Source: JAAYBQ01 sp035403465 (GTDB lineage: Bacteria > Spirochaetota > UBA4802 > UBA5550). From it: DNA of 6,411 nt. Positions 5,670-6,411 of the stretch are shown here, piece after piece. The stretch lies in the NCBI GenBank assembly GCA_035403465.1, contig DAONFG010000083.1:1-6411 (forward strand). The letters are read 5' to 3'. Both the position numbers and the translations under genes were made by a program. Numbering within the stretch: the first letter of the stretch is position 1; the number at the start of each line of letters is the position of its first letter. The notes beneath the pieces were generated by a model, which was not told the origin of the DNA, did not search any database, and saw nothing but the letters and a program-made list of their open reading frames with translations.

Positions 5670-5686
5670 ACCGGGGTCAGAACCGG
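5670..5686 (+). repeat. GGGGTCAGAACC variant repeat, copy 6, in a mini-hairpin
   Basis: GGGGTCAGAACC at 5673-5684 differs from the other copies by G to A. It begins 5 bp after the small gene's stop. ACCGG (5670-5674) and CCGGT (5682-5686) can pair around it. No T-run follows, so a terminator role is not supported. Confidence 0.6.
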
Positions 5687-5740
5687 TATGCTCCGTTTAA
5701 TCTGAATGGATCAACGGTGCAGCCGCCGCACAATAAGTAT

Positions 5741-5762
5741 TCCGCAGTCATTTCTATGCGGA
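5741..5762 (-). terminator. weak hairpin just beyond the lipoprotein stop
   Basis: TCCGCA (5741-5746) pairs with TGCGGA (5757-5762) around a 10-nt loop, 4 bp past the lipoprotein stop on the minus strand. There is no U-run on the minus strand, so a terminator role is only a guess. Confidence 0.2.
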
Positions 5763-5766
5763 CTAT

Positions 5767-6159
5767 TTACCTGCCGCGGATTTCATTTTTTATTTTTTGT
5801 TTCTTCAAGTATTCCCGAATCGTTTTATTATATGCTTTCACTTCATCGGGATACTCATTGTACGGCAGGTCACCCCACTCCTCGTTTACCATGGGGAGGC
5901 CTGTATCTTTATCATAGTGCGGGTAATCATCTTCCGGTGAACGTTCGCCGTAATATAAAATTTTCAGGTTACCGCTTTTTATATCGGCCTCAGCCCGTTC
6001 AATACCGCGCCTTTCAGCCTCACTGACTTTTGTCCCGGTCATAGTATTTTTTGTATTGCCTGCGGATTTTGGGGCACATGAAAAGGAGGCAATAACCGCA
6101 ATAATAAAAACTCCTGCAGTAAGGATTTTAATATAATCCCCGGGTTTATTGATTTTCAT
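5767..6159 (-). CDS. small probable lipoprotein of unknown function
   Basis: A 130-residue protein I do not recognise. The N-terminus MKINKPGDYIKI is basic, followed by a hydrophobic stretch (about 12-25) and SFSC, so Cys28 is the probable lipidation site. The -3 residue (Ser) is not the usual Leu/Val/Ile, so a weak lipobox or ordinary signal peptide remains possible. After a Ser/Thr/Asn-rich linker (29-45), the mature part is charged and helical (SEAERRGIERAEADIKSG). It continues with LKILYYGERSPEDDYPHYD, DTGLPMVNEEWGDLPYNEYP and a basic tail with REYLKKQKIK. The Asp/Pro/Tyr-rich centre suggests a compact domain. An in-frame ATG at 6171 would add four residues but lacks a ribosome site; the ATG at 6159 has TGGA about 7 nt upstream. 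The gene appears monocistronic with its own candidate promoter. Confidence 0.75.
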   Translation of the reverse strand: MKINKPGDYIKILTAGVFIIAVIASFSCAPKSAGNTKNTMTGTKVSEAERRGIERAEADIKSGNLKILYYGERSPEDDYPHYDKDTGLPMVNEEWGDLPYNEYPDEVKAYNKTIREYLKKQKIKNEIRGR

Positions 6160-6201
6160 GATATAATCCATTTATTCAAAAAATAAAACAGCCGGTGGAA
6201 T

Positions 6202-6230
6202 TGTATAAAAAAATCAGTAATAATTTCTAA
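6202..6230 (-). promoter_or_regulatory. candidate promoter of the lipoprotein gene
   Basis: On the minus strand, TTAGAA (6230-6225) and TATACA (6207-6202) are separated by exactly 17 bp. They match the sigma-70 -35 and -10 boxes at 4/6 and 5/6. The -10 ends about 43 bp before the chosen start. The surroundings are AT-rich, so the match is supportive rather than decisive. Confidence 0.4.
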
Positions 6231-6260
6231 AAATACTTTTTAGTGTAATATGGTATTTTA

Positions 6261-6293
6261 ATTCCCCCCGCCGCCTTTGGCGGCGGGGGGAAT
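6261..6293. repeat. perfect 15-bp palindromic hairpin with a TTT loop
   Basis: The left arm ATTCCCCCCGCCGCC (6261-6275) is exactly complementary to the right arm (6279-6293) around TTT. On the plus strand only a T4 (6300-6303) follows after several bases, and the minus strand has no T-run. It is therefore at best a weak terminator, more likely an intergenic palindromic repeat. The rest of 6172-6411 is AT-rich and holds no gene I can support. Confidence 0.7.
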
Positions 6294-6411
6294 AGATCCT
6301 TTTACTCTGCAAAATGGTTAAGGAATTAACACTGTAAAAATATTAAACATTTTAAAAAAATATCACTACTGTCCCATACATTTTAGAACCCCAAATCCAG
6401 TTGAACGTCAA

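Noticed and set aside
5063..5684. CRISPR array
   Set aside because: The repeats are only about 12 bp, irregularly spaced, present in both orientations and mixed with a gene. No cas genes are visible.

Overview
The window carries a minus-strand cluster of ribosomal-protein and replication genes, followed on its upstream side by a non-coding and accessory stretch rich in short repeats. Reading right to left on the minus strand, the cluster is rpsF (bS6), ssb, rpsR (bS18), a DUF2232/YybS-like membrane protein, rplI (bL9), dnaB (replicative helicase) and an MlaE-family lipid-transport permease. Spacing is tight: 15, 34, 2, 0-3 and 3 bp gaps, then a 14-bp overlap between dnaB and the permease. It therefore looks like one transcription unit running from about 5013 to 253, with a leader hairpin ahead of rpsF that may be the S6:S18 autoregulatory site.

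The host is probably a Gram-negative (diderm) bacterium. It has an MlaE-type permease, which serves outer-membrane lipid traffic, and a probable lipoprotein. The order rpsF-(ssb)-rpsR-DUF2232-rplI-dnaB is familiar from deltaproteobacterial and related lineages (Desulfobacterota, Nitrospirota-like). This is inference from gene order, not a firm identification.

Region by region: 1-252 has no gene. It is very AT-rich and is bounded by two GC-rich hairpins in inverted orientation (38-56 and 213-233). 253-4906 is the operon. 4907-5062 holds the operon leader and a candidate promoter. 5063-5684 is an intergenic patch with at least six copies, in both orientations, of a GGGGTCAGAGCC-like repeat. Two of these copies bracket a tiny plus-strand gene (5536-5667) for a 43-residue lysine-rich protein beginning MGDKSPKSK. 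5767-6159 (minus) encodes a small probable lipoprotein of unknown function, convergent with the small gene. 6172-6411 has no gene but contains a candidate promoter for the lipoprotein and a perfect 15-bp-stem palindrome.

Functionally the operon joins translation (bS6, bS18, bL9), DNA replication (SSB, DnaB) and envelope lipid homeostasis (MlaE). The accessory part is the least explained: the repeat family, the small basic protein between two of its copies, and the orphan lipoprotein. I see no CRISPR array, tRNA, rRNA, integrase or transposase gene in the window.
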